Origin: Allacma fusca
Lineage: Eukaryota > Arthropoda > Collembola > Symphypleona > Sminthuridae
Assembly (NCBI GenBank): GCA_947179485.1
Contig: OX359250.1
Span: forward strand, 44,985,450 to 45,049,449
DNA length: 64,000 bases
Direction: 5' to 3'
The number at the start of each line of letters is the position of its first letter. The first letter of the stretch is position 1. A model generated the notes under the pieces. The model saw only the letters and a program-made list of their open reading frames with translations, had not been told where the DNA came from and ran no database searches. Both the position numbers and the translations under genes were made by a program. Of the stretch, positions 46,121 to 61,070 are shown piece by piece.

Positions 46121-49100
46121 CCTTTTTCAGGCTATAAATAGTATGCACTTTCAACAATATATTAACTAAACTAAAGAATATCCGGCAGATTACAAAATTG
46201 AACAATTTCGTTCCATTAATTCGAAAAAAATACCAAATTTTCATTGCTCAAAATTTCCCAAAATTTTAGAGCGAACTGATATTAGAATTAAACCAATATC
46301 TCAGTATGCCAGAGTTTCATTCGCACAAGACTACGCTACGGTCATCCCGATAACACAAAATCATACCGATTGATAGTACTTACATCTAAGGCTACCTACA
46401 ATTTCAATAAATTGTTTAAAAGCACAGTACTGATCCCATTCTACACACTGACATAATTTGACATGCTGCAACGATGACAAAATGTTGGAGGTAATCTGTT
46501 TAAACATCTTGGTAAGAAATTTCAAATCGAACAATGTACATGATTAAAGACTATCGCTAAGACTACATCCCAACAAGTGCTTGGAATTCTCTGGTGTGTT
46601 CCAAGATTTCTAGCCTAGTTTGTTCGAACAGCAGGTTGACTCAAAATTATCTATTTCTCCTAAACCAATAAACTTGGCCTGGCAACTTTCCTGGGATGCA
46701 GGCTATAAATCACGCAATTTGTACGGTGGTACAAGTTAACCGTTACAACGTGCAGGCAGAAAAAATTATATAAATATGTACATTAATAGCAAAATAACTT
46801 TTTTGTTGCTTGGTTTGAAATAGTAGTAACTCCAAAGATGCATAATTGAATCACAGTAAATATTACCCTTCCTTTAAATGATAGCAAAATATTCTCCTAC
46901 ATATCCTGTATTTACTCCAAATGCCAGGCAAGAGCTCTACGTACGTATACGCTTTCCTATATTTCAATATATATATTACAGGTTCTACATAACACTGAGT
47001 CAATGTTTGGATATCTCAGTTAAGACGCAGTGACAACAAAGTGTATAGTTGTAAGTATAAATACATATGTATGTACATTTCGATAGAAAATAAATGCATT
47101 TGTATGTATAGCACTGGAAAATTTCGAATGCAAGAGCACCCCTAAACAAACGAATTTCGGCAGAAGAATTGATGAAAGTTTCCTTTTTGGTTAACGTGTA
47201 GTAAATCTCTTATTCAGGAATTGCTCTCAATATGAAAAGACACATTGTACTGTTGTAACTATAAAGGACAAAACTAAAATAATTTTTCAAAATACATATA
47301 TATATGTATCGAGCTTCCAAATTTAGAATTAAAAACATTCAGTTCAATGGCTCGCAAACATGTCACAAAATGACTGTTTTACACTTTTTGCCTCAAGCAC
47401 ATAACTACAAATGCATAACTTGGCTGAACAGAGCATACAGTCTGACAACTAAAAGTGTTCATATTCTGGTGAGAACAATAATAATAAAGAGGACGGCACA
47501 AATCTCGGTTGTATCTCTTCTTTTGCTTTTCTTCGAATCACAAGGACTTCGTATGCCCGAATGGTCACGTTTTAACACAAGGAATCAGAGGATGACGTTA
47601 AGAAATGCATGATCCACATGCCCGAGGTAGCTGATCATATGTCACCCATTTAACACCATCCTGTTGGGAATCACAGTTTTGAATTTTAGTTTAGTTTTTG
47701 TAAAATTTAATTAAATTTATCTTTAAATTTAATTTAATGCAGCTACAAAACCAGATCCTAGGAGATACTATTTAAGTAACATTTGATACAATATTTGTTT
47801 AGGGACAGTGTTTAATAAGTTCGGGGGTTGGAATTTTGTAGAAAGACGGAGAGGATCTCCCCAGGGAAATATATTTCTGGGAGGGAAAATCTCAAAAGTA
47901 GGGGATTCTATCTTGAGAACAGGGCATTTACAATTTGTCGATTTTTCTTCTGGCAGGGATTAGCAAATTTGTTAGGTAAACACGAATTTTTAGATTGATC
48001 TTGTTAAATTGATGACCTGTTATCAGAAGAAATTTTCTAAATTGTTAAGGATCTTCTAAAACCTCCTAATCTTCCGTAGGAAATTAGGAAATGATTTTCC
48101 AGTGACATTTACAAAACTCCGGCCCCTGTAAATTAGGAACAATTGTACTACGTGCATAAAAAGCTCAACTCAATAACCTTTTCGCGTTTAGGATCTCTTT
48201 ATAATGACTCTCCTTAATTGTACATTAATCTCTGTAAAGCGGCACCCTAGTGTCCGACCCGAGAATTATTACCTTTTAACCTTTATGTTATGTCCTCACA
48301 ATAGAATCCAAAGAAGCTTCTGTTATGCTGTCATATTATTACTGTACCCTGCTCATTCTCCTGTTATTTCCGACGTTTAGTTGATTACTGTTTTTAGGAT
48401 CATAATAGGCCGTACATAATCTCTTGGACTTTCCAGCTGCAAAGTTAAGTTCAAATTGATTCAAGTCTTTACAACGACCATTCCTTACAACAACAGAATT
48501 GGTAATTTTGTTGTAATCTCGTTATAGGAAAGGCATAGAATAAATTATACGGTATCAGTCATCTAGCTGTAATTAGTTGAAACACACATTTGTACAAAAT
48601 ATATAACCACTATAAACCCCACCTGAATATCGGATATTTGTTCAGCAAACATATTTGGAAGGTCGTCAGTGCCGTAATTGTTTCGAAAATCAGCAGCGCA
48701 TATTTTCACATGCCCACGGATATCCAATTTACAGAAATTTTTTGAATGAGGAGGTTAAAATACATAATGAGCAAACTTGAATTATATCAATCGCTTGATG
48801 TAATTCAAGTTCATAATCACAATTTAGCATTCAGGAAGGTTAACACTTCTTTACAATCTCGCACTCTGTAAAACAAACAAAGTTGAAGCCATGTAAGACC
48901 ATTCCTGTATAATGTAGATAACTTGTAAGTACATATGTGGTGAATGTGTTGCCCCTCTCCCGCTGAGAATATTCCCTCTAAAAGGATCCTCTTGTAGGGA
49001 GCGGAAACTGTGGAAATACATCCCTCGGGGAAACATGTGCACGACACACCCGGTTGCAATGGGCCTGGAAGGAATGTATGTTAAAATCAATCAAAACGTA

Positions 49101-49414
49101 CATAGTTGATCCCAAACTACACTTCATCCTACCATTTCATAAAAATTGGGCTAAATAATTTTCAGGCATACTACCAATGAATGTATATTACTCACAATTT
49201 GCTGATAAAAAACTCCAGGCTCGAAGTATACTGAATATATGATTAAAGAAGGAATCTTATGCAGGAATCTAGCCAAATCCCTGCACAAAATTTTGTATCT
49301 TGCACTTGATAAAAACTTTTGCTACTTATTAATATATTATTAACTGACTGGAGAATATAGGCAATTTGAAGTTTTTTCGAGGCCATTTAAAAATGTCGTA
49401 AAAGACAAAAATAC

Positions 49415-49519
49415 CTTCTTGCAAGCAGCAATCCTTGTACGACTCTGGCCAAGTTCTGGCAGAAGGAAGCAAATAGCGAGTGTTGTTACGAAGGAAACTA
49501 AGAAGCACAGGAAAAATTC
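49415..49519 (-). pseudogene. minus-strand GPCR exon relic (unit 3)
   Basis: This is the unit 3 copy of the relic at 19496-19600, with the same frameshift and the same donor-like end. Confidence 0.58.
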
Positions 49520-51718
49520 CTATCCACAATAAGCCAAACAACGTATTAAATGCGGTGCGAATTATTTTTAGTAATAGTTTTTTAAAGCCCAACAGGTTTC
49601 GGGTGACACGCAAGAGAAAAAACTTTCCTGTGACTTGTAATCCCTGTCAATAACAGCACATTTCTGTTGACTAAATTCGTTAATGTATACTGAACGACTG
49701 AATGTAAAACAATGGCTTTGCACAAGCATTCTCGCAAGCGGCGCAGAGCTACAGTATCAGAAGAGTTTGTTAAAACATGAGTGAAATAGGAAACTATAAT
49801 CCAATTAAAGGGGGAATCGAGTAAATCCAATTCCCATGACATCACTGGATGCAGTTTGTAGTACTCGAATTTCACTTTTGTTTTCTATTAGGACTCAATC
49901 CACCGAGATATAGAGGGATTTAATGCAGTATGCACACGATATTATTGACCCATATCAAGGCAGCTTGTAATAATCGTATCTACTACGGTATTGAATCTAC
50001 ATTAAAAATTAGTTTTTCCAGGGCTGCCCTTACAAAAAGTATGCTCTGTATTTTCTATTAAACAACATTTCACCATCGGTTCGCACTATTTTATCAGGAC
50101 AAAATCAATACTTTTGCTCTGAAGCTTATCTGACACCATAAATCAATTACATTACAATCTCTGTTAAAAAACATGACAATTCAGTTTAATTTTTGGCAAA
50201 AGTGATTGCGTTTATTTGTTTGTACATTTTTAAAGTAAAATATCTGATGACCGTTTTTATTGGTTCATCCCAATTAACATCTGCATTTCGCTCTTGTAGT
50301 GGCTTACAACTATTTCTGTTATTGGAGCAAGTAACATGAATTTGTTGTCCGACACGAACCCATTTATCGAACCCATATATTCGAGATTCTTATTTTACAG
50401 TACTTACTTAGGTGTAATCCCCCAGGGTGCATCAGTTTGAAGGAATTTATCTCTTGTATTTATGGAGGATGTACAGACGTTAGTATAGAAATTACTATCT
50501 GCCCAGCAGTTCTTTCATAGAACCGTCCTGGTACGAATGTATGCAATTTTAACTTAGTCATCTGAATCACGGTGAATGCCAAATATATTTGCATGCTCCA
50601 ACTTGAGTACCAGCTCTTTTCAATAATTATACTGAAAGAATCAAAGTTTGAATTTTATACATTGCAAGTAATTATTGTGCAGTGAAATGTATACATTCTG
50701 TATATATCTATGATAATCCATGCATGTATATATGTATAACTACCCAAAATCCTGTTGTTCTCACTAGACGTGTGCATATGTATATCTATGATAAACTAAT
50801 TGCAATCCATGCCGTTTAGAACAAAATTAAATATTTCCTGCATAAAATAAAAAACTGGTCAAAGCAACATAATAGAATGCTCTTATAAAGTCAACTTAAT
50901 TTATACTGCATATAATGGGATTGTAAACCGACTGAAAATAAAACATGAAATTCAATCGCAGCAACTGCAAATAGCCATATCATGGGACTAGGGTTGATTC
51001 CTTTTGTATTTGTGACTTTCTTTTACAGCTGTCCGTTAATTGGGAATGAATTTACCTGCATGCCTCGTGTTATAATTAACTGCAAACTAATGAACTGCTT
51101 CAGTTTCACTTTGCCTTTGAAAATGTGCACTTATCCTCGTTAATCTCAGATCATCATCAGATTAGAAGCCATAAATATCACCAAGTACAAGCGTTCAGTT
51201 CTTGGAAGTGCTTACTTTAAAAAATCTTATTTACGTTTACATTGAAATTCCAATATGGTAAGGTTTTAAAAAATTTGCTGGGAAAATAATTTTTATTATG
51301 AGTTTTTATTTTTCACAAAATATTTGCTCTGGCTAGTTTAAAAAGTAAATTATCTTAATATTGTATCTCTACAGTTCAAAGTCTGAAGTCGCGGAAATAC
51401 ACGGTAGTAAATCAAAGACATGTTTTTAACAATGTATTAGTGCCTGATATTTTACTGACCATGCGTTTCATATTTCCCCAGGCCAAAAAATGGGTCACAT
51501 ATACATAATGCACTAACGATAATTTTGATGGAATTCAAATGTAAAAATTGTCTGGTATATCTTAAGAAATTTTGATTTTCCTGAAGTGAAGAGTGTCTTG
51601 AAGAGTTTTAGTAAATGTTGTACATTGAATTATCATATTTGTAGTTTCTTACTCTACATTTTATGTACATAGGTGTCTGATAGTATGGAGTTAAAAAAGC
51701 TGCTGTATTGAATGGGAC

Positions 51719-53326
51719 ATGGAGCTGGAAGAAATAGAAAAAAATAACTTAAAGGATTTCAAGGAAGGACGGAATGTTTCTTCGCCACCCTATTTGGACC
51801 ACTCTTTCGCCCACATTTCCTTTGCTCATTTTCTGCTATGTGTTGTATCAGTTGGAGTAAGTCTTATGGTTTTCGTGTCCGCCTGGTGGTGCAAGAAGCC
51901 TATTTCCCCTGGGTTATTATTAAATATGTCTCTCGTTTTAGCTAACCTCTTGATGGGAATTTTGGTAATGGCTGAATTATTATTGGATGATGCCATACCT
52001 GGTTTATTTCAAAATAGCGGAAATTATTTCTGTTTTGCTGTGAATTTACGTATCATGTGTCAGGGCTGTACTTTAATTTCGGCACTTCATTTTCCTGCCA
52101 TACAAATCAATGCCTGGATGACCCTAGCAAAAAGAAATTACAGGAGTGTTATGACTCGTGGAACAGTTCAAAAACTGGTTTGCATGATTTGGGTTGCTGT
52201 AATTATTGAAATATTTTCTTATTTCTTCGCATCTGGAATTTTCACTGCACGTGTTGAGGAGTGTATGGGCCTTGTTATTTTGAAAAGATTGTTCTGGAAA
52301 ATTATTTATTTTTTCTGCTGCTTCAGTTCCTTCATAGCAACACTTGTGTTTTTTTTTCCAACTGCAAAAACTTGTGAGGAGTCGTACAAGGACTACTGCC
52401 TGCTATCAGGTACACAATCATTTTTTTCATGGTGACGATATTAAAAGAGCCGAGAAAATATTCACTCCTATAGTTGTACACGTACCCTTGATATTTTTTG
52501 GGGCAATTTCTGGTTACATTACTGGGGAGCCGGTTTTTCCATTTGACCCTAGATAGATTAGATATCATTGGGACCGGCAGTTCACAGTCCCACAGAATTC
52601 GGAACCCTGGCTGCAGTTACCAGGATTTAAAACATAGATAAGATGAAGTTAAAAAAATATTAGACAAATTAATATTTTTACGTTTAGATACGATAGGCGG
52701 TTCCTAATGTTAAAGTATACTGTTTATGTGGGTCCTTGAACAGTTCTAGGGTCACTATTTTGTACCCCAAAAAGGTACTAGTTCTAATGGCATTCAACTT
52801 TCTTCGATTCGGGGGCTCCTATATAAAGAGCGCATTGTAAATAAATATGAATTGTGCTATTATATTTGTATGTTGACTCTTTGTATGACACTTGCAGGGC
52901 TCTGGTACTCCAACTAGACGAATGGACAGCGACCTAAAGTTTACTTGTGGTTTATTGCTTCTAACATTTGTAATTGGGATTCTACCAGAATCCATTTGGA
53001 ATTTGCTTATTTGCGAGAATTGCTTGTTTCAGCATTCTCAGGTGAGAAAGTTTATCATTAACAATAATATTATTTGTATCCTTAATTTGATACAGATTTA
53101 ATTTGATTTAATCAACCGGTTCTAATATTTTATTCACCAGATTCCAGATGGCGTGCAAAAAATTTCTCATTTAATTTTTCGAACAATCCTGATATTGATG
53201 ACGTTGGCAATTCCTGTTATATTTGTTGTGCAAGTATCCGATGTTGCGGTGGGTTTTCAAGTATTTTTAAATTGCAACACAACTTTGCAATATTTTTGTA
53301 CCTTATTACGATTCACAGTATTTTGA
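51719..53326 (+). pseudogene. GPCR copy 3, exon 1 frameshifted
   Basis: The exons correspond to 51719-52409, 52898-53041 and 53141-53326. It carries the same nine-T run as copy 2 and the same premature stop at 52433-52435. Sharing of the indel shows that copies 2 and 3 come from one frameshifted ancestor or were homogenised. Confidence 0.72.
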
Positions 53327-55615
53327 GACGCCAGAGTGATTACTACTTTCAAGCCAGCAATCGGTGTGCACGTATTTTGTACTTTTTATTTGTATTTTAC
53401 TAAATGTCCCAGTACACACGATTTCAGACCAATTTCACAAATTTTCACAATCACTCCTGTTAAACTTTCTAGGAGCAAGGGTAGGGTTTCCCGAGTCTCG
53501 CCTAAATTTCTCAAGGATATTTTAAATTTTTTAAGTTAAAGAAAGGCCTCAAAGTTAAGTTAAACTTGAGTGTAGTTTGAATCGTGAGTTTGCACTTGAT
53601 GGTACATTAAAACTGAAATTAGAACTCAAATTCTATTTGAAACCCAAGTTTGAACTCAAGTGTAACCTGAAACATGACAGTGAACTCGGAGTCAAACTTG
53701 AAATTTTTGAAATTTACTTTATCAAAACTATGATGGAAGTAATAACATTTTAATATGTAATTCGCTACAACAGGCTGGTCTTAAACAGATGACATGTGGT
53801 TTCCTACCTGCTTCATGCAGATCATGTACATCAAAAAGTCATCCTTTAATTACTATTTGAATGTGAAGATTCATTTGGAGATTCAGCGCGTGGAATTTGA
53901 AGAAAATCAACGGAAGATTATAAACCAAATAGTTTCATCCTAAACAATAACTTCAACCCGTCATGCTCTGTTTGATGTATTCACTTGTGTATGTTATATA
54001 TTTTGATCAACATTTAAACTTTAAACTCGGATTAAATTGTAAATTTGTTATCAAAATTTACAAAAATATTCTGATACGGGAAGCACCAGTCCAGGTGTAA
54101 TTTAGCAGATGAAAGTATCAGGTGTCGGATTATCGTAAACCCCCCTGCAAATACATATTTTTTGAATTTCTCCTGCGGGAAATGTTAAAGCGCCCTCTCT
54201 TACTCGAGTAGAGTAGTGTAAGAGTAGGTAAACGACAAAGGAAGCAAAATGTTTTTGCAAAGCCCATGGGTGTTGATTTTCCTAAGAATGAAGTTGAAAG
54301 TCTTTTTTATCAAAAAGCGGCTTTTCCCTGGCAACCCGCATATATACAATAGCAAATTCAAAACATCGTTTGGAATGAAAGCTTCGGTGGGTAACAGTGG
54401 AAAACTGGAGTACGAATGGGTGAACCATGTTGCTCTATGGATTAGGAATGCCACCATTAGGTTTCTTGTAATCATCCTGTATTTTAGGAGGCATGCCTGT
54501 GCATAAAAAACGCTTAATATTTAGTTGCTAAAATTCATTAATAAACTTCCTTCACGATTTTGGCTCATGTTATCTCGCATTAGAATTACTTATTCTGTTC
54601 ACATTAAATACAAAATAATAAGCAATAAAATTGAGTTTATTACAACTCTAGGTATTGTACACATTGTGTTCATTGTAATCAAATACTTTTAAGAAATGAG
54701 TTTATGTCATGTGAAATTTAATATCCTGAAATTTAAAACATGTTTAACAATGTTCCTTCGTCTTACTCAGAGCAGTCATTGTAACAAAATCAATTTTTTT
54801 ACCGTTCAGAAAAAACTGGGAAAAGATGCAAAACAGGTATTTTAAGCAAAAATACTGTTAATAAGCGAGTTTCTGAAACGTATTACACTAAATATTCTAT
54901 ATGGTGCTTTCCTCTTAGATATAATTCCCTCTTATTGGTCAAATTGAATGTGCTAACATTAATGACAGAGTTGTTCATGATTTGGGAACTACTATAAAGA
55001 CAATTTGATGTATTTACAACATCGTTTTGAAAGATTATCTTAATAAGCCCCAACACGTGTGGTGTAGTATTGTTGGTTTAATATTGATAATGGTTTGTAT
55101 TTGCTGTGGAATTTCAAGGTTGACAGTTGTACTATTTGTGGCTATAACGATGGTTGGCATTACACTGGGATCTCCTCCAACACCAGGGCCACCTATTGAC
55201 GGAGTAATACAATGCTTTTAAGAGTAGCTATAACGAAAGTATATATTATTTATTTACAACAATGTCATCATGCCTAAAATAAAATTGTTTGATTTAAGGG
55301 ACCATGCAAACCTCCAAGTCAGTTTTGCGTTACCCACTTTGAATGTTGCAGCAGAGTTTGTGACAAAGGTACTCTACACTGCGTGAACTGGTGAAGGAAT
55401 TGCAGTACCAATATCGTGACGTATCTTACTTCCAATTCTAACGGAATTTGAATAGCCATACAATTTAAAAATTTGCGAATAAATAGGTGAATCTCTAGTT
55501 GACAAGGAATTATAAAAATTAAAAACACGGGATAATAAAAGTAAAGCTGGGCATATACTAACAATTTGTTTATTTTGCACATACGTCTGTTTTCCAAAAA
55601 AGTCTTGTTTGCAAG

Positions 55616-56126
55616 TAGTGGTCGGACCAGTTCAGTTCAAAACTAAAAATTTCAGTTCAGTTTGGTTCATACAAATTTTAGTTCAGTTCGATACAAAAAC
55701 TAAACTGAATGGTTCGGTTCCAGCGTAAAACCGAACTGAACTTAATAGCTTGAACTGATTGTTCCGCATGCACAATAAAGCCTGTTTCTGTCGTTCTGTA
55801 TGACGCACTTCTCATCTCTGACTGCTACTTTTTAAGAAATATCTACGCAAAATGTGATTGCATTTGCAGTGCTAGAACAGTACTTGATGGAACATATTTA
55901 AAATCGGATTAAAGTGGGATACAAAGAACTGTATACCCCTTATTTAAAAAGTCTCTCTATATGTAGACATATTCAGTTCAGTTCAGTTCGGTTTCAGTTC
56001 ATAGAGAGAACTCAACTGAACTGAACCGAAGAACAGCTAACTGAATTGAAATTTTTCGATTCAGTTCACTTTGTGAACCAAACTAAACTGAATTTTACGA
56101 AGAAAACTGGACTAGTGCGACCACTA
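55616..56126. mobile_element. hAT-type MITE, AGTTCAGTTC family (unit 3)
   Basis: This is the unit 3 copy of the element at 25716-26226, with the same TIRs and TTTGCAAG duplication. Confidence 0.95.
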
Positions 56127-56213
56127 TTTGCAAGTCAAGGTATGCACGCTGTTTTTAAGTAGCACTTTGAACCCAAAACAAAAACTTCAATCAAACGGCA
56201 TTTGTGTTGCAAT

Positions 56214-57193
56214 CAGGGTTGCTGATTTTTTTCAAAAAAATCAGATTTATTTGATTTCAATCGGATTTTTTTGATTTAAATCAATATTTTATGATTTAAA
56301 TTCAAAATTTTATCGTACGATAGAATTTTCATACAAATATTTGGATTTTAATTTTCCTAATAATATTGTACACTGTTGACACCAATGAAACTTGAACAAT
56401 TAATAGAATGTATTGAGAGAAATTTTCAAAGGCAAGCCAACTACCTAATATGAAATAAAAAGCTGGTTTTTGAAGTCAAACGCTGTGTTGGACAGATACC
56501 GACTGTCTCATTTGGATTTTTATTGATTCATGTATACACGATACACATTATATAAAATATATATGTATACAGTGTTTCGGGACGGGATGGTAGAATATGT
56601 TGGGACAAAAAAATTATATCCAAATTGGGAATATACCGTTTAAACAAGTGTGAATATCTCTACAAAAGTATAACATTTAAAAAATGCAAAATTCACACAG
56701 TCAAACCTTGCCACTTTAAACGGTACTCTTTTAGAAAGATGGGATATTGGGATGTTTTTGTAGTTTCTGTTACGGACGAGACAATTTCGGGATATAAATA
56801 TTGTCCCCGAGTTATTTTGGGACGGCATTGGAATAATAATTTTTGTCAATGGATTTTGAAACGAGACGGAATCTTCTGTGTGACATAACAATTATCCCCA
56901 GCAGAAGCTCCAGTATTATACAATACTTCAAAACTCACTCATATCCAAATTGTATGGGACTTTGACAGCTTGACATATAATCAATATGTCAGCATACCCA
57001 AATAATCCTGAAAATTATCAAAATCCTAAATGGTCTCATGCCAAAAATTTGTATAAACACAAAAATGGACGTTTTACAACGTTTGGAGAAGTAAAATTAT
57101 ATTTTATCTAACCGCAAAAGTTGAAAAGTCAATTTTGATTTAAATCAATGATTTATTTGAAAAAAATCAAGTGATTTAAATCAATCCACCCTG
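56214..57193. mobile_element. hAT-type element, GATTTAAATC family (unit 3)
   Basis: This is the unit 3 copy of the element at 26314-27293, with the same ends and GTTGCAAT duplication. Confidence 0.95.
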
Positions 57194-59383
57194 GTTGCAA
57201 TACGTATGAAAAATTATTTGACAACAAGGCAATTCGACAGGCGAGATACCAAATAAAAAATTAATGTGGTTAACCAAGGCAAAAAGAAACGGGTCAAACA
57301 CATTGCAACGTCTTCTAAGAGCCTTTGTAATTTGATATCCGAAGGCTGCAGCAGTCTTTTCATAACGACGTTACGCATCTAACGAAATTAATTGAATGTA
57401 CTGCTGTTAGGAATTCTTCTACATTTGGAGCAACATTCATATTGCAGCATCTCTCTTTGATGAGAACAATAATTCTGGAATTTTTGTTACAAGTATTTGT
57501 AATATATATTACACATTCAATTATTTCCCCTATGGTGTTTTCGAAAATGTATGAAATATAGTGACACTATTAAATTTTTTCGGAAAACGAAGTTCTGCTG
57601 CAGCCACCATACATTTATCTACATCCAACGTTTGAAGAAGAACTAGTTTTTACAGGAAAATAACACACATATACATATGTATACATTTATTATTGTATAC
57701 ATAGTTTGTTCAAAATACACTCCTTATAAGGAATTTCCTCCTTAAATTCAAATTGTTTGGCATCGTTAATTGTCAGCATATGTTTAATAATTTGGCATGC
57801 CTCTTTTAGCGGTGCAGCTACAAAGTGTGTATATTACAGATAGCATCCACCATATTTTCTAACCCCAGTGAGGCTGAATGGGAACGAGCTTTTCGGAGCA
57901 ATACTCATTTTTTAGTCAAATAGTATTACGGAGATCCATGTCAAATAATCGGGAAATATCGTGTACTAGTCTTAAATGAATACATACAAACAATTCAGAG
58001 AATTCCACCTGGTTGCAAGCAGTTAGTATTCCCTTAAACCCCGAAAGAACGAAACTTACGAAAACTCATCGGAATCACAAGTTTAGTTATTCAGCTACGA
58101 AGTTACATGTAATTATTATGCTTATTGCATTAATCTTTGTGTAGGTATAATTACCGCGTACTAATTTTTTGGGGTTCATTTTGCCTCGCCGGACAATACC
58201 TTTAACCTGATTCTTACACATGGATTTCCAGATAAATAATTACATAAACTGTGTGGAACAGCTCATGTTTTCAATGATTTAGATAGCAAATTTGAGATAA
58301 TACCTGATGTTTCTAAACTTGCCGAGAAAAACCAAATCAGTTTATATGTATATTTATACCAGTAATTAAAAATCCAAGTCATTATTTGTCAGTCTTTGGA
58401 CAGATCCGAAATCAATTCTTTTACTTAGTGTGGCACTAGCAACGAGTGGCCGGCAGTGGTTGTAATACTGTTAATCACCCCGGAATACCATTTTTTAATA
58501 TCCCTCCTGAATCTTGTGCAGAGCTGCGCTCAAGTTCAAGTAGACCATGAGTATTTCAAGTCATGGTCAAGTTCGGGTCATGGTCAAGTAAAATATAATG
58601 GATACTTGAACATTCAAGGCATGGTCAAGTTATTTATTCTACTTGACCCTGAGATTTGAAATCAAGTAGTTATCATGGTCAAGACAAAAAATTCTACTTG
58701 AGAGTCAAGTCATGTTCATGGTCAAGTAAAAATGTATAAATCCTTGACCATGAACCATAAGTATTTCAAGTACTTATTCAAGTAACGAAACGTTACGCAT
58801 ATCGAAGTTGTGGCACTATATATTTCAATAGGTTTTTTTTCATAATGTTATCGTTACTCCGAGACTCCGTATCCATACATGTTCTTCTAAACTACATATT
58901 TTTGGGTTACGATTCAATATCTCTAGATATTGGAAAGCCACAGCTGTAATAGTGAACGAAAGAAAACGAATATAAAAACTTTGGAGCAGCACCTATGAAA
59001 GCAACAGTGTTCAATGTTCGATTGTTGTATAAAATAAACGCGTTGTTAATCAATCAAGTTACTTAAATCCAAGTACTCTTTTCATTCTAAACAATTTAAC
59101 ATCTGTAAAACGTTAAACACTACCACATAAGCCAGTTTGTTTCATTAACAGGGTGGACGCTGAACTGTAGATATTTTCAGTGAAGCACAACCCAAACTTG
59201 AATGTTAGCGTAAGTAATTATTATTAACAGGAAAATTCAATGGGAAATGATTTACTTACTTCTAAAAGACTGTTTACCTTACAATTAGCACAGACTATTC
59301 GTAGTTTCTCGTGATTGAAGGTTGGCTAAAACTAAAACACAAGACATTAAAATATCCAACTGAAGCAGCAACTCATATATATA

Positions 59384-60127
59384 AGGACTTTATTGTCACT
59401 GCTTTCCATTGAAAGTAGCCATTACTGACTCAGTATACTATTTGACAAGGTATTCATTATTAATATAATATTGAAATGTTTACAGATAAAATAATTAAAC
59501 ATTATTATATAAATGATTATGGCATATTAATGCACCATTTTTTAAAACTATTGTAACAATATCATTAATAACTGATACAGGGATTTTAAATCTATTTATA
59601 AAATTCATGAAAAATTTTGATATTGTCCCTCTAGCACCAATGTAAAGAACAATGGTTTCAATATCTTTAACATCAAAATTAGATTTAAAGTAAGGAATAC
59701 ATGGATCATAAATCGATTTCTTCTGTTGATTCACATGATCTGCTTGGTTAATATGATCTTCCATTCTGATAGTAGGGTCAATAATAAACGCTGTTTTAGA
59801 TCTCATGTCAACTGCAAATATATCTACCCTTCTACTTCTTCCATCTGAGTCTTCACAAAATACTTCTTCTTCAACCTTGAAACCTCCTTCTCTCAACTTT
59901 GTTGCCAACAGGGTTCTGATAGTATGATGACGTGTGTTTCGAAGTAGTTCTCCTCTGGAACATTTGCCAAGGATGTGACCTAAGGTTTCATACTCGTTGC
60001 AATAACGGCAACGGTTATTTCCTTGACTAAATCCAGGATTGGAACGCACTGGTAAAACATTAGCAGTCATTTTAATTGCATTTGTCCATTCTGAGGTAGA
60101 CAAGCCACGTTTATTCGTTAGCCATTT
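59384..60127 (-). pseudogene. R2-like retrotransposon C-terminal fragment (unit 3)
   Basis: This is the unit 3 copy of the fragment at 29484-30227, open at 59495-60127, with the same peptide as unit 1. Confidence 0.85.
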
Positions 60128-60744
60128 ATTTATTTATTTATTTAGAAGCTTGACAATTGTGAATAATATTGTTATTTGCTAAGTTTTAACCATAAATGGT
60201 GTACTTGGTGTATTTTAAGTGTGAATACTATTTTTCTATTTCTATTTTTTTAAAAACTTACGTATCCAAATACTCGGGTACAGTTGTCACGGGTACGAGT
60301 AAATGACCCCATTATACCCGTACCCGGTGGGTATATACCCATTTTGAAATCCTTGTATCCATACCCATACCCGTATCCGTACCCAAAATTTGGAGCCAAC
60401 CAAAGTGTACCCTGGTAGATCCCGGAATTGTTCGGGTACAAAAAATCGGTACCCGGGTAGTACCCATACCCGTACTCGTACCCGTTTATTCACTGCCCTG
60501 CAGGAAGGTTCTCAAAGGTCTTAAAAATTCCTGCTTAAATAAGGTTAACGATTTTCAAAATCCCAATTGGCAAAACTAATTTCCTTACAAGACATCAAAT
60601 CCCTGCCAAATAAGTTCAGCAATTTTAAAAATCCCTGCCAATAAAGGTCAACGAATTTAACAATCAGGTTCGGTAAAAATAAACCTTCCCAGTGAGGATT
60701 TTCTTGCAGGAAATAGTTTTTCCCTGTAGCTCCTGAGAGAGAAA

Positions 60745-61070
60745 GACTTTATTGACACTGCTTCTCAATAGAAGTAGCCCTTATGGACTCAGTATACTAT
60801 TAACAATTTTCAATTAAGTAACTAATTAGTATAATTTATGACTTATAAAGATGATTATTACAAATTAATGCACCGTTCTTAAGAACTAAAGATACTATTT
60901 CTTCAATAACTTTCATTGGTATCCTAAATCGTTTTAGGAATGATACAAAAAAATTTGAAATTGTTCCTCCTGCCCCAATGTACAGTCCAATTGTTTCCAC
61001 TTCCTTTAGATTGAATTTTGATTGAAAGTAGGGGATGCATGGATCATAAATTGATTTCTTTTCTTGATTC
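60745..61070 (-). pseudogene. R2-like retrotransposon 3' fragment spanning the unit 3/4 junction
   Basis: This copy corresponds to 30845-31170, offset 29,900. The 77-codon tail is open at 60836-61070. Confidence 0.82.

Larger units (their letters stand above)
45845..60794 (+). repeat. 15-kb tandem unit 3
   Basis: This is the third copy, at a constant offset of 14,950 from unit 2. It carries T at 47179 where units 1 and 2 have A; unit 4 also has T. It is otherwise nearly identical to unit 2. Confidence 0.97.
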
